Shown here one piece after another: positions 1-5,984 of a DNA stretch of 7,297 nucleotides; within the stretch, counting starts at the first letter, position 1, and each line of letters opens with the position of its first letter. A program made the translations under genes and the position numbers. Origin of the DNA: Planctomycetales bacterium (GTDB lineage: Bacteria; Planctomycetota; Phycisphaerae; SM23-33); the NCBI GenBank assembly GCA_030673005.1, contig DAOVFI010000116.1, forward strand, positions 1 through 7,297, written 5' to 3'. A model generated the notes under the pieces. That model was not told the DNA's origin. It ran no database searches and saw only the letters and a program-made list of their open reading frames with translations.

Positions 1-7
1 AGAAATT

Positions 8-865
8 ATGCCTATTGGAAAATATCGTCTGTTGGCGGTCGATGTCGATGGGACGCTGCTGCATGACGGGGTGATGGATGCGGCGGATGTCGCGGCGCTT
101 CAGTCCGCCGGCGAGGCCGGCGTCGTCGTGTGCCTGTGCACCGGGCGGAGTTGGCCTGAAGTCGAGGACATATGGGCGGACCTGGATCTGCCGGCCCCGC
201 ACGCCCCGGTCGTCTGCGCCGGCGGGGCGCTGGTAGTCGAGCCGGACACAGGCAGGACGCTCTACAGCCGAACGTTCGAGAAGGCCGTCGCCCAGGAACT
301 CACCGAACAGATGCAGCGGATGGGCTATCCGGTAATGGCCCTGGTCGATGCGTGGCGGGAAGGATTCGATTATTTCCTCATCGGACGCTACGACGACAAC
401 CCGCTCTATCGGAAATTTCTCAGCGCACGCGAGCGTCGTATCCGCCACGTTGACCGGCTGGACAGGTCCGATTACCCACGCCCGCTGCGGATAAACGTAC
501 TGGAAAAACCAGGCGCCGGCAGGCCGACAGTCGAAACGCTTATAAAACAATTCACCGGACGGATCGAGATTCAGGACATTTACCTGTCACATCGCGACGT
601 TGACATTGTCGAGACATTCTCGGCCGGGACCGACAAATTCACAGCCTTGCTCTACGTCGGTCAGGGCTGCCGCATCGGCCCGAAAGCCTTCGCCGCCATC
701 GGCGACGACAACAACGACCTGGCAATGCTGCGAGGAGCGGGCATCTCCGGCACGCCCGCCGACGCGCCGGACGAACTGCGACGCACAGCCGATATGGTCC
801 TGGCCCCGCGCGGCGCCGGACCCGTAGCCCAATTCGTCGCGGCCATTATGGACGAAAATCCGTAG
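8..865 (+). CDS. Cof-type HAD-superfamily phosphatase
   Basis: A 285-residue cytosolic HAD hydrolase of the Cof/IIB cap class, which usually dephosphorylates sugar phosphates or similar small metabolites; the substrate cannot be read from the sequence. All HAD motifs are present. Motif I is DVDGT (residues 12-16), with nucleophile Asp12 and acid/base Asp14. Motif II is CTGR, with Thr45. The motif III lysine is Lys210 in AGTDK. Motif IV is GDDNND (232-237), which supplies the Mg2+-binding aspartates. The cap domain lies between about residues 85 and 195. Length is normal for the family (~270-290). Only seven bases precede the ATG, so the ribosome binding site cannot be judged, but motif I sits at the usual distance from this start. 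The gene converges with sppA across a repeat-filled gap. The family call is secure; the substrate is unknown. Confidence 0.93.
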   Translation: MPIGKYRLLAVDVDGTLLHDGVMDAADVAALQSAGEAGVVVCLCTGRSWPEVEDIWADLDLPAPHAPVVCAGGALVVEPDTGRTLYSRTFEKAVAQELTEQMQRMGYPVMALVDAWREGFDYFLIGRYDDNPLYRKFLSARERRIRHVDRLDRSDYPRPLRINVLEKPGAGRPTVETLIKQFTGRIEIQDIYLSHRDVDIVETFSAGTDKFTALLYVGQGCRIGPKAFAAIGDDNNDLAMLRGAGISGTPADAPDELRRTADMVLAPRGAGPVAQFVAAIMDENP

Positions 866-894
866 GCCGGGACGGAGCGCAGCGCAGTCCCGGC
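866..894. repeat. Hairpin with purine-rich 13-nt loop
   Basis: A perfect 8-bp inverted repeat, GCCGGGAC (866-873) and GTCCCGGC (887-894), encloses the 13-nt loop GGAGCGCAGCGCA. It begins immediately after the stop codon of the HAD gene. No T-run follows, so it is not a standard intrinsic terminator, though it could protect the 3' end of the mRNA. The same loop word recurs inside the neighbouring element at 951-961, with a different stem. Confidence 0.7.
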
Positions 895-932
895 AAACCC
901 GGTCGGTAGTACCCACGAACAGACTATTTTCA

Positions 933-1062
933 GGGTGGCACGGTCAAGCCGGAGCGCAGCGCCTGCCTGCCGGTAGGCAGGGAGGCTTGGCCGTGGGATG
1001 CCGGACCACGGCCAAGCAAGAACGAGGCCAAACGGCCTCGACCTTGCTTGACCGTGCCACCC
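933..1062. repeat. Four-arm alternating palindromic repeat, copy 1
   Basis: A perfect 16-bp outer inverted repeat (933-948 with 1047-1062, GGGTGGCACGGTCAAG and its complement) encloses an inner one (986-996 with 1006-1016, CTTGGCCGTGG and CCACGGCCAAG). All four arms are variants of the unit CACGG(T/C)CAAG in orientations forward, reverse, forward, reverse. Loop 1 carries the GGAGCGCAGCG word and an inserted 20-bp palindrome (962-981). Loop 3 carries a further hairpin, CGAGGCC/GGCCTCG (1023-1040). The element fills the gap between the convergent HAD and sppA genes. A shorter copy lies at 5985-6064. It resembles REP/BIME or MITE-type intergenic elements, but the family is not identified. Confidence 0.85.
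962..981. repeat. 20-bp palindrome, copy A
   Basis: CCTGCCTGCCGGTAGGCAGG is palindromic except for one mismatched pair. It is the exact reverse complement of 7135-7154 and resembles 6103-6119. It sits inside loop 1 of the larger four-arm element. Removing it leaves a 13-nt loop nearly identical to that of the hairpin at 866-894, so it looks like a clean insertion. Confidence 0.8.
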
Positions 1063-1081
1063 AATTGATAATTGAAAATCC

Positions 1082-2248
1082 CTACTGTGAGACCTTCCAG
1101 ATCATCATTATTCGGGGCGTCTGGATTTCGTCCAGTGTCTCAAGATTGACTACCGAGCTTGACGCCCCGAAACCCATTTGTTCCACGAAAGATTTTCGAC
1201 GGGCATACTCGACAACCTTCGGCTTGGTCAGACCGGCCAGTGAAGTGGCCTCATTTATCGCTTCTTTTATGAAACCCACCTTGTCGATGAGTCCCATCTT
1301 CTCGGCCTCAGATGAAAGAAATATCTTTCCGTTGAACGGCTCGGTTTCAACGACCTCGAATTCCTTTCCGTCGGCGCCCTTGTAAGTTTTCCTGGCCGTT
1401 TTTAACTTTAGTTTGGCGCCTCGTCCCTGCTTGACGATCTCTTCAAACCGCTCCTGCATTTTGTCCAGCAGTCTCTGCAATTCCTTCATCTGATAGTCGG
1501 CGGGATCCTCAAAGGAGGTTGGCGCAGCCTTCCAGGCCCTTGTTTTTGTGGAGCGCATGATAATGCACTCTGCGCCGATTTTTTCAAGCGTTCCCTTCAG
1601 GATGAACCAGCCGCCGATGACGCCGATGCTTCCGGTAATGGTGGTCGGCTCGGCGTAGATAGTCTCGGCCGGGACGGAAATGTAATAACCCCCGCTGGCT
1701 GCGAGCGAACCCATCGAGACGACGAGTTTCCTGCCGCCGGTCTTCAGGCTCTCCATCTGTTTGTAAATCCTGTCGCAGGCGGAGATGTGTCCGCCGGGAC
1801 TGTTCACGCGGAGCACGACGGCCTTGATATTATCGTTGCCTGTAACCTGTCGGCAGAATAGATCGAATATATCGGCCTGTTTATCGTTGATGACGCCGGA
1901 GACCTTATAGACGGCGATAACCTGGTTTTCCTTGCCTTCGGTCAGGATGCTTGTTTCGAACGGACCGGCGGCCAGATGACTCACTATAAACATCAGGTAA
2001 ATATTCATAAGGACCGACAGGACGAGGATTATTACGCCGATCTTTCCCAGCACGCGCCGCCAGAACGAGCGCCTGGGAGGCTGCTGTTGCGACCACGAAG
2101 GCGGCGGTGGTTGATACTGCGGCGGGGCCGGATACTGCGGCGGGGGTGTGGAAGGATACTGCGCCTGGGGCGGAGGTGGCGAAGACGGTCCCGTTTGCGC
2201 TCCGGGAGCCGAACTACCATCAAACGGCGGTACCTGTGATTCGGACAT
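1082..2248 (-). CDS. sppA: Signal peptide peptidase SppA, family S49
   Basis: A 388-residue membrane-anchored serine protease that degrades signal peptides left in the membrane after secretion. Residues 1-60 form a Pro/Gln/Tyr-rich cytoplasmic tail, and one transmembrane helix spans about 66-93. The S49 domain covers about 108-345. RVNSPGG (147-153) and SMGSLAASGGYY (178-189) are hallmarks of the family. By analogy with Bacillus SppA, Ser185 is the nucleophile and Lys240 (in TRAWKAAP) the general base, 55 residues apart. This is the short, single-domain form, not the duplicated E. coli type; the C-terminal ~40 residues are not recognised. The start is supported by AAGGAGA (2255-2261) six bases upstream. 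The gene diverges from the protease gene and converges with the HAD gene, so it is probably monocistronic. Confidence 0.94.
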   Translation of the reverse strand: MSESQVPPFDGSSAPGAQTGPSSPPPPQAQYPSTPPPQYPAPPQYQPPPPSWSQQQPPRRSFWRRVLGKIGVIILVLSVLMNIYLMFIVSHLAAGPFETSILTEGKENQVIAVYKVSGVINDKQADIFDLFCRQVTGNDNIKAVVLRVNSPGGHISACDRIYKQMESLKTGGRKLVVSMGSLAASGGYYISVPAETIYAEPTTITGSIGVIGGWFILKGTLEKIGAECIIMRSTKTRAWKAAPTSFEDPADYQMKELQRLLDKMQERFEEIVKQGRGAKLKLKTARKTYKGADGKEFEVVETEPFNGKIFLSSEAEKMGLIDKVGFIKEAINEATSLAGLTKPKVVEYARRKSFVEQMGFGASSSVVNLETLDEIQTPRIMMIWKVSQ

Positions 2249-2298
2249 GTCTTATCTCCTTTTAATAAATTCCATTACGAAATTCATCATAAAGCACC

Positions 2299-2327
2299 TT
2301 GTAAAAATCGCCAAAACGGTATATAAT
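2299..2327 (+). promoter_or_regulatory. Sigma-A-type promoter for the protease transcript
   Basis: TTGTAA (2299-2304) and a perfect TATAAT (2322-2327) are separated by exactly 17 bp. The -35 box matches the TTGACA consensus at 4 of 6 positions. Initiation is predicted near 2334, giving a leader of about 210 nt before the protease start. It is the only strong housekeeping-type promoter seen in this gap. It is a sequence match only. Confidence 0.6.
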
Positions 2328-2349
2328 ATAAGTGTAATTCATAGGTAAA
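2321..2349 (-). promoter_or_regulatory. Possible divergent promoter for sppA
   Basis: Read on the minus strand, TTTACC (2349-2344) lies 17 bp from TTATAT (2326-2321), and a TATTAT box overlaps it at 15 bp. Matches to consensus are modest. The boxes lie 70-100 bases upstream of sppA and overlap the -10 region of the rightward promoter, so the two would compete for polymerase. sppA itself has a strong ribosome binding site, so some promoter is expected here. Confidence 0.3.
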
Positions 2350-2359
2350 TACAATTACA
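2333..2359. promoter_or_regulatory. Operator-like inverted repeat
   Basis: TGTAATT (2333-2339) and AATTACA (2353-2359) form a perfect 7-bp dyad with half-site centres 20 bp apart, about two helical turns. The dyad covers the predicted rightward start point and the candidate -35 of sppA. That placement suits a dimeric repressor or dual regulator of both genes. The region is AT-rich, so chance occurrence is possible. Confidence 0.35.
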
Positions 2360-2415
2360 ATTCAATATTACCGCTACTGATGTAACGGCCTCGCTGTAAA
2401 TCAGGAGGATCGTCG

Positions 2416-2529
2416 GTGAACGGCTTGTTCCGGCGGAAAAAGCGAGGGGTTTTCGGCGACTGTGACGCCCTGGAGGAAATCTCAGCGCCGATAGAATGCT
2501 TATTCTCATTTCAATTTCCGCCATCATAG
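2416..2529 (+). CDS. Small 37-codon ORF in the protease leader
   Basis: An unrecognised small ORF starting with GTG and ending at TAG (2527-2529). AGGAGG (2403-2408) sits seven bases upstream of the GTG, a better ribosome binding site than the one for the large gene that follows. The predicted peptide begins MNGLFRRKKRGVFGDCDALEE and ends FQFPPS. It has a basic patch (RRKKR, residues 6-10), two cysteines, no signal peptide and no transmembrane helix. The stop lies 18 bases before the protease ATG, so the two could be translationally coupled, or this could be a regulatory leader peptide. An overlapping alternative hairpin (2454-2490) fits either idea. There is no homology evidence, and the strong Shine-Dalgarno is the main support. 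Confidence 0.45.
   Translation: MNGLFRRKKRGVFGDCDALEEISAPIECLFSFQFPPS
2454..2490 (+). promoter_or_regulatory. Alternative hairpins in the leader RNA
   Basis: CGGCG (2454-2458) can pair with CGCCG (2486-2490), enclosing a smaller hairpin, CTGGAG/CTCAG (2470-2475 with 2481-2485, one bulge). Alternatively GGCG (2455-2458) pairs with the nearer CGCC (2466-2469). The two folds exclude each other and overlap the small ORF. They could form an attenuator-like or translation-sensing switch. No known riboswitch class was recognised, and no T-run follows. Confidence 0.25.
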
Positions 2530-2547
2530 TACACAGAAGGCCTCGTA

Positions 2548-4185
2548 ATGGAGAAAGGCATGCATTTGATTCGTTCAATAGTCGTAGCGGCGGTTCTTCT
2601 ATGTGGCTCCATGGTCGCCCATGCGGATTACAAGGACTACGTGGATTTCACCAAATTACAGGACGAACTTGGCGGCGCCCTGCCCACCGGTTCAGGCGTC
2701 AAGGTTACGCAGGCCGAAGCGCTCGATGGTAACTATTATATGCCGGATATCAACTACTACGAGTTCGCCGGAAAAACCATCACAAATGTTACCGGCGGCT
2801 CATCAAGCCCGTCCGAACACGCAACCTCGGTCGGGAAACTATTCTACGGCGTCAATAACTCGATGGCTCCGGGTATTATCGAAATTGACATCTACAGCGC
2901 AACCGACTGGCTGGGCAGCGGCTTTCTCCGCCCCGGCGGACTCAAACAGCCTCTTGTTTCCGACAGCCGTATTGCAAACCACAGCTGGGTGAATACAGGC
3001 ACCAGCGGAAAACTTGCCCGCACCGACTGGGTCATCGAAACCGACGACTACATCCAGGTCGTCGGCGTGAACAACGGAAGCACAGTGTACGAATACCTCG
3101 CCACCGCCTACAACGTCATCTCGGTAGGCAGGACCGACGGTAATCACGCCATCGGCACCAAGAACCTGGGAGGGATGTACACTTCCGGGCGAACGAAGCC
3201 CGACCTTGTCGTCCCCGCCGGTGCGACGAGTTGGGCCACGCCGGTAGTCTCGGCGACCTCTGCGATGCTCGTGGAGACCGGGCATAATAATCCCGGACTG
3301 TCGAACGGCTTTCTGACACCGAGCCGCACCGGCATGACAATTTACCACGCAGAAACTTCCGAGGTCATCAAGGCCGCACTCATGGCCGGGGCCGAAAGGT
3401 CCACAAAAAACCGGAGCCACGGGAACATCCTGAATTACACAATCGACACCGATAACGGGCTGAACCAGCGTTACGGAGCAGGCCAGTTGAACGTCTATAA
3501 CAGTTATCACGTCATCGCCGCCGGCGAGACCGACAGCCTCGAAGAAGGCGACTCCGGCGCCATTGGATACTACGGCTTCGACTACGATCCGGTGTTCAGT
3601 AAAAGCGACGAGGCGTCATATTTCTTCACCGCCGATGCCGACCACAACATGATAACGGCCTCACTGGTCTGGAACATCGATATCGACGGCGGTACACCAA
3701 CCTACTTCAACGCCACCGCGACACTGTACGACCTTGACCTGTATCTTTTCGACGTAACCGACCCGATGGACTGGATTCTAGCCGCCGATTCGACAAGCAC
3801 AAACGAGAACACGGAGAACATTTTCATATCGTTGGAAGATGGTCGGGATTATATGCTGCGAGTACTGGCCAAGGATGAACAGGACGACTTTTCGTGGGAT
3901 TACGGCCTGGCGTGGTGCATCCTCCGCGAGCCGGTTATCGGCGACCTGAACGAAGACGGTTTTGTGGGCCAGGACGACCTTGACATCGTGCTGGGCGACT
4001 GGGGCCAGACCGTAAACGCCGGCGCTCCGCCCGATCCGTCCGGCGACGGCTTCGTCGGGCAGGACGACCTGGACATCGTGTTGTGCAACTGGAACGCCGG
4101 GACTTTACCGGGGCACGCCCCTGAACCCGGCGCTGTCTTCCTCCTTCTCGTCGGTTCGCTAGGCCTGCTGCGCCGACGTCACTGA
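2548..4185 (+). CDS. Secreted subtilase-like protease, dockerin + PEP-CTERM
   Basis: A 545-residue exported S8-type protease. A signal peptide spans about 1-27 (cut after AHA). Subtilase motifs follow: HATSVG with His91, the oxyanion Asn144 in NHSW, and GATSWATP with Ser228. The first-motif Asp is apparently replaced: VKVTQAE aligns with VKVAVID of subtilisin, giving Glu57. Residues ~330-455 look like a PPC/P-domain-like beta-sandwich. Two dockerin-like Ca2+ loops follow (466-477 and 496-507), then a PEP-CTERM tail: PEP (525-527), a hydrophobic helix and LRRRH. The last part predicts exosortase sorting to the envelope or matrix. The start may instead be the in-frame ATG at 2560, which has GGAG six bases upstream; both keep the signal peptide. 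Activity is uncertain because of the Asp-to-Glu change. The family call is good; the target is unknown. Confidence 0.88.
   Translation: MEKGMHLIRSIVVAAVLLCGSMVAHADYKDYVDFTKLQDELGGALPTGSGVKVTQAEALDGNYYMPDINYYEFAGKTITNVTGGSSSPSEHATSVGKLFYGVNNSMAPGIIEIDIYSATDWLGSGFLRPGGLKQPLVSDSRIANHSWVNTGTSGKLARTDWVIETDDYIQVVGVNNGSTVYEYLATAYNVISVGRTDGNHAIGTKNLGGMYTSGRTKPDLVVPAGATSWATPVVSATSAMLVETGHNNPGLSNGFLTPSRTGMTIYHAETSEVIKAALMAGAERSTKNRSHGNILNYTIDTDNGLNQRYGAGQLNVYNSYHVIAAGETDSLEEGDSGAIGYYGFDYDPVFSKSDEASYFFTADADHNMITASLVWNIDIDGGTPTYFNATATLYDLDLYLFDVTDPMDWILAADSTSTNENTENIFISLEDGRDYMLRVLAKDEQDDFSWDYGLAWCILREPVIGDLNEDGFVGQDDLDIVLGDWGQTVNAGAPPDPSGDGFVGQDDLDIVLCNWNAGTLPGHAPEPGAVFLLLVGSLGLLRRRH
3955..4092 (+). repeat. 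Duplicated dockerin-like calcium-loop coding repeat
   Basis: Two 48-base segments (3955-4002 and 4045-4092) lie 90 bases apart and match at 40 of 48 positions. Most differences are silent. Both encode DGFVGQDDLDIVL followed by x-x-W. Together they make the paired EF-hand-like halves of a dockerin-type module. In cellulosomes this fold binds cohesin; in planctomycetes its partner is generally unknown. Confidence 0.8.
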
Positions 4186-4287
4186 AGTGTCCGTACATAG
4201 CAGTACTCTGTCGAGCATCAATTTATGGTGGCACATGTTTGCGTACGTGTATAGCCTGAATGATTCATAACGATTAGATTAACCACA

Positions 4288-4430
4288 GCCCCGTCAGGGG
4301 TGATCGTGAAGACTCCGAGCGTCACGAACGCCCCGATGGGGCTTGATCTTCTTAAGCCGTCGCGCCCCAGTGCTTGCCCGACTGTCGTCGGACTGCGCAC
4401 TGGGCTAAAAACGATCGCCCCTAACGGGGC
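4288..4430. repeat. Cluster of GCCCC/GGGGC hairpins
   Basis: The 420-bp gap between the convergent protease and anti-sigma genes holds no credible gene but several short palindromes. CCCC-GTCA-GGGG is at 4289-4300, GCCCC-GAT-GGGGC at 4330-4342 and GCCCC-TAAC-GGGGC at 4417-4430. A longer hairpin pairs CCCAGTGC (4366-4373) with GCACTGGG (4397-4404) and contains CCGAC/GTCGG inside its loop. A lone arm, CAGCCCCGTAAG, follows near 4542. Two further members lie at 7090-7102 and 7176-7188. They look like dispersed REP-type intergenic repeats. Confidence 0.75.
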
Positions 4431-4501
4431 TAAACACGTACGGTTTGCAACCTGTGCCATCCACAGATTCAAGGTTGACAGAGTAGGCGAAACATGCCTG
4501 T

Positions 4502-4520
4502 CCACAGCGGTGGTTTTTTT
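4502..4520 (+). terminator. Weak possible terminator
   Basis: CCAC (4502-4505) pairs with GTGG (4510-4513), followed by seven T residues. The stem is only 4 bp, and it lies over 300 bases after the protease stop. It is the only stem-plus-T-run seen downstream of that gene. Confidence 0.25.
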
Positions 4521-4605
4521 AGGTTCTCCCCTGATTTATTTCAGCCCCGTAAGTAGCGGTAAGAGAGCGCCGAATTTATTGTGCCGCCCCTGGATCCGCA
4601 ATCCT

Positions 4606-5949
4606 TTACTTCCGTGTTACCACGTTGAGTATCACGACCAGTTGCCGCATATTTCCTGTCTTCCCTGCCGCCGACGTAGTTGCCCGTTTTAGTTTGAAAC
4701 CGATCTGTAACTTCTCGCCAGCTGCTCCTGCTTTTCTTAACCGCCGCCCTGTCACCACGGCTGATGGTCTGCTCGTTTGAGTGGCCGGGGTGGTTCGGGC
4801 GTCGCTCCTGACAATCCCTGATGGCTCTGCGGGTCTTGTCGGCGTCGCCGCCGGAAACTTGGCCGCTAACGCCGTCTTCGAAGCAATCTTCCCCGCCGTT
4901 GCTTCAGCCAATGACTTCGTCGGCTTTTTATCAGTGTCAGTAACAAAGTGACCGTCCCTAGCTTTGACATCGCCGGCCGATTCCCGCCGGTGCTTCTTTG
5001 ATTCATCCACACCTTCCAATTTGGCGAGTTCGGACTTTTTGGCGGGCAAACGAGAGACAACCCCGTTCTTATTATAACTCTTATCGGTACGACGGCCTTC
5101 CTTGTCCTTTTCAGCCGCTTCGCGCATCCCTCCGCGCACCCCGCCCCTGGAGCGATAATCCGCCTTGGCCAGGACTACCGAATCAGATTTCACCCCTGAC
5201 GGCAGGTCGTCCATCAGTGGAATCTGTGCGACGTTCTGCCTGGCGCGGATTTCGTTCAGTTCGGTTACGATCCGCCGCAACTGCTTTTTGGTAATTGTTA
5301 TCTCGTAGCATACCTGGGTGGGCGCGACCTGGCTCTGCCGATAGAAGTTGTCCTGCCTTTGCCCTTGCTCAACTGATGCTGTCCCGGACTTATCGGCAAC
5401 TTCCACTATCGGCCTGATGCTGTTATTGCCGAAGACGCGTTCGACTTCGCGCTGTGTGGCCTTAAGGTCGTCGGTGTTGATGAAAAGGTTGGTAACCATG
5501 GCGAGCGCTGCGCCGTCAACATCCCCGAAAGATGGTTTAACGAGGCCGGACGTTTTTAAGACATGCCCGGCTTCGGGCGTCTGCGGGCCCGTCGGGCCAG
5601 TTTGCGACGGCCTGTTCAGCAAGGTCGTTACGGTCGCACCGACGCCGACGGCGAGCAGCACGACGGCGGCTCGCGCCAGTCGGCCCATCCACCATCCGGC
5701 GGACCTGCCGGCGGCACGGTCGGCGGTCTTGCCGCCGACCCGCGCCAGGACGGATTCGGTCAGTCCGGACGGGGCCTGCTCGAAGGGCAATTGACGCACA
5801 AGGCTCTGAACGGCCCGTATCGACTCCAACTCCGATGCAAGAGCAGGATCGTCACGCACCGTCTCCGCTACACGGCGAGACTGCTTCTGCGTCAATTCGC
5901 CGTCCAGATACGCCGATAATTGCTCGCGAATTTTCTCTTTACCGCTCAT
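4606..5949 (-). CDS. Membrane anti-sigma-factor-like protein
   Basis: A 447-residue single-pass membrane protein that probably restrains the ECF sigma factor encoded just upstream. Residues 1-55 (LSAYLDGELT onward, then a helical DDPALASELE segment) match the N-terminal anti-sigma domain, but the zinc-binding His-x3-Cys-x2-Cys is absent. One transmembrane helix covers about 92-111. The extracytoplasmic part has a structured-looking region (~145-245, including INTDDLKATQREVERVF and a second amphipathic helix at ~220-238). A long Lys/Arg/Ala-rich low-complexity stretch (~255-430) follows, and a short hydrophobic end. The chosen ATG begins the conserved domain; the reading frame runs 28 codons further upstream, but that part comes from repeat DNA. 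Its ribosome binding site is weak (GGGGA about 12 bases away). The role rests on domain resemblance and gene order. Confidence 0.75.
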   Translation of the reverse strand: MSGKEKIREQLSAYLDGELTQKQSRRVAETVRDDPALASELESIRAVQSLVRQLPFEQAPSGLTESVLARVGGKTADRAAGRSAGWWMGRLARAAVVLLAVGVGATVTTLLNRPSQTGPTGPQTPEAGHVLKTSGLVKPSFGDVDGAALAMVTNLFINTDDLKATQREVERVFGNNSIRPIVEVADKSGTASVEQGQRQDNFYRQSQVAPTQVCYEITITKKQLRRIVTELNEIRARQNVAQIPLMDDLPSGVKSDSVVLAKADYRSRGGVRGGMREAAEKDKEGRRTDKSYNKNGVVSRLPAKKSELAKLEGVDESKKHRRESAGDVKARDGHFVTDTDKKPTKSLAEATAGKIASKTALAAKFPAATPTRPAEPSGIVRSDARTTPATQTSRPSAVVTGRRLRKAGAAGEKLQIGFKLKRATTSAAGKTGNMRQLVVILNVVTRK

Positions 5950-5984
5950 TTTATCGCTCGATCCCCGCTGATTCGTCCTCGGTC

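Noticed and set aside
866..894. Intrinsic terminator of the HAD gene
   Set aside because: The stem is good, but no T-run follows it.
933..1062. CRISPR-like or tRNA-like structure
   Set aside because: The arms alternate in orientation and occur only four times with unequal spacing, so it is not a CRISPR array. There is no anticodon arm, T-loop or CCA end.
987..1385. 132-codon plus-strand open frame
   Set aside because: It begins in the four-arm repeat and is then antisense to the sppA coding region.
2340..2547. Known riboswitch such as c-di-GMP-I in the protease leader
   Set aside because: The conserved core bases of that class are not present, and no other riboswitch class was recognised.
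2839..3510. 223-codon minus-strand open frame inside the protease gene
   Set aside because: It is a GC-rich antisense shadow of a well-supported secreted protease, with no domain signature.
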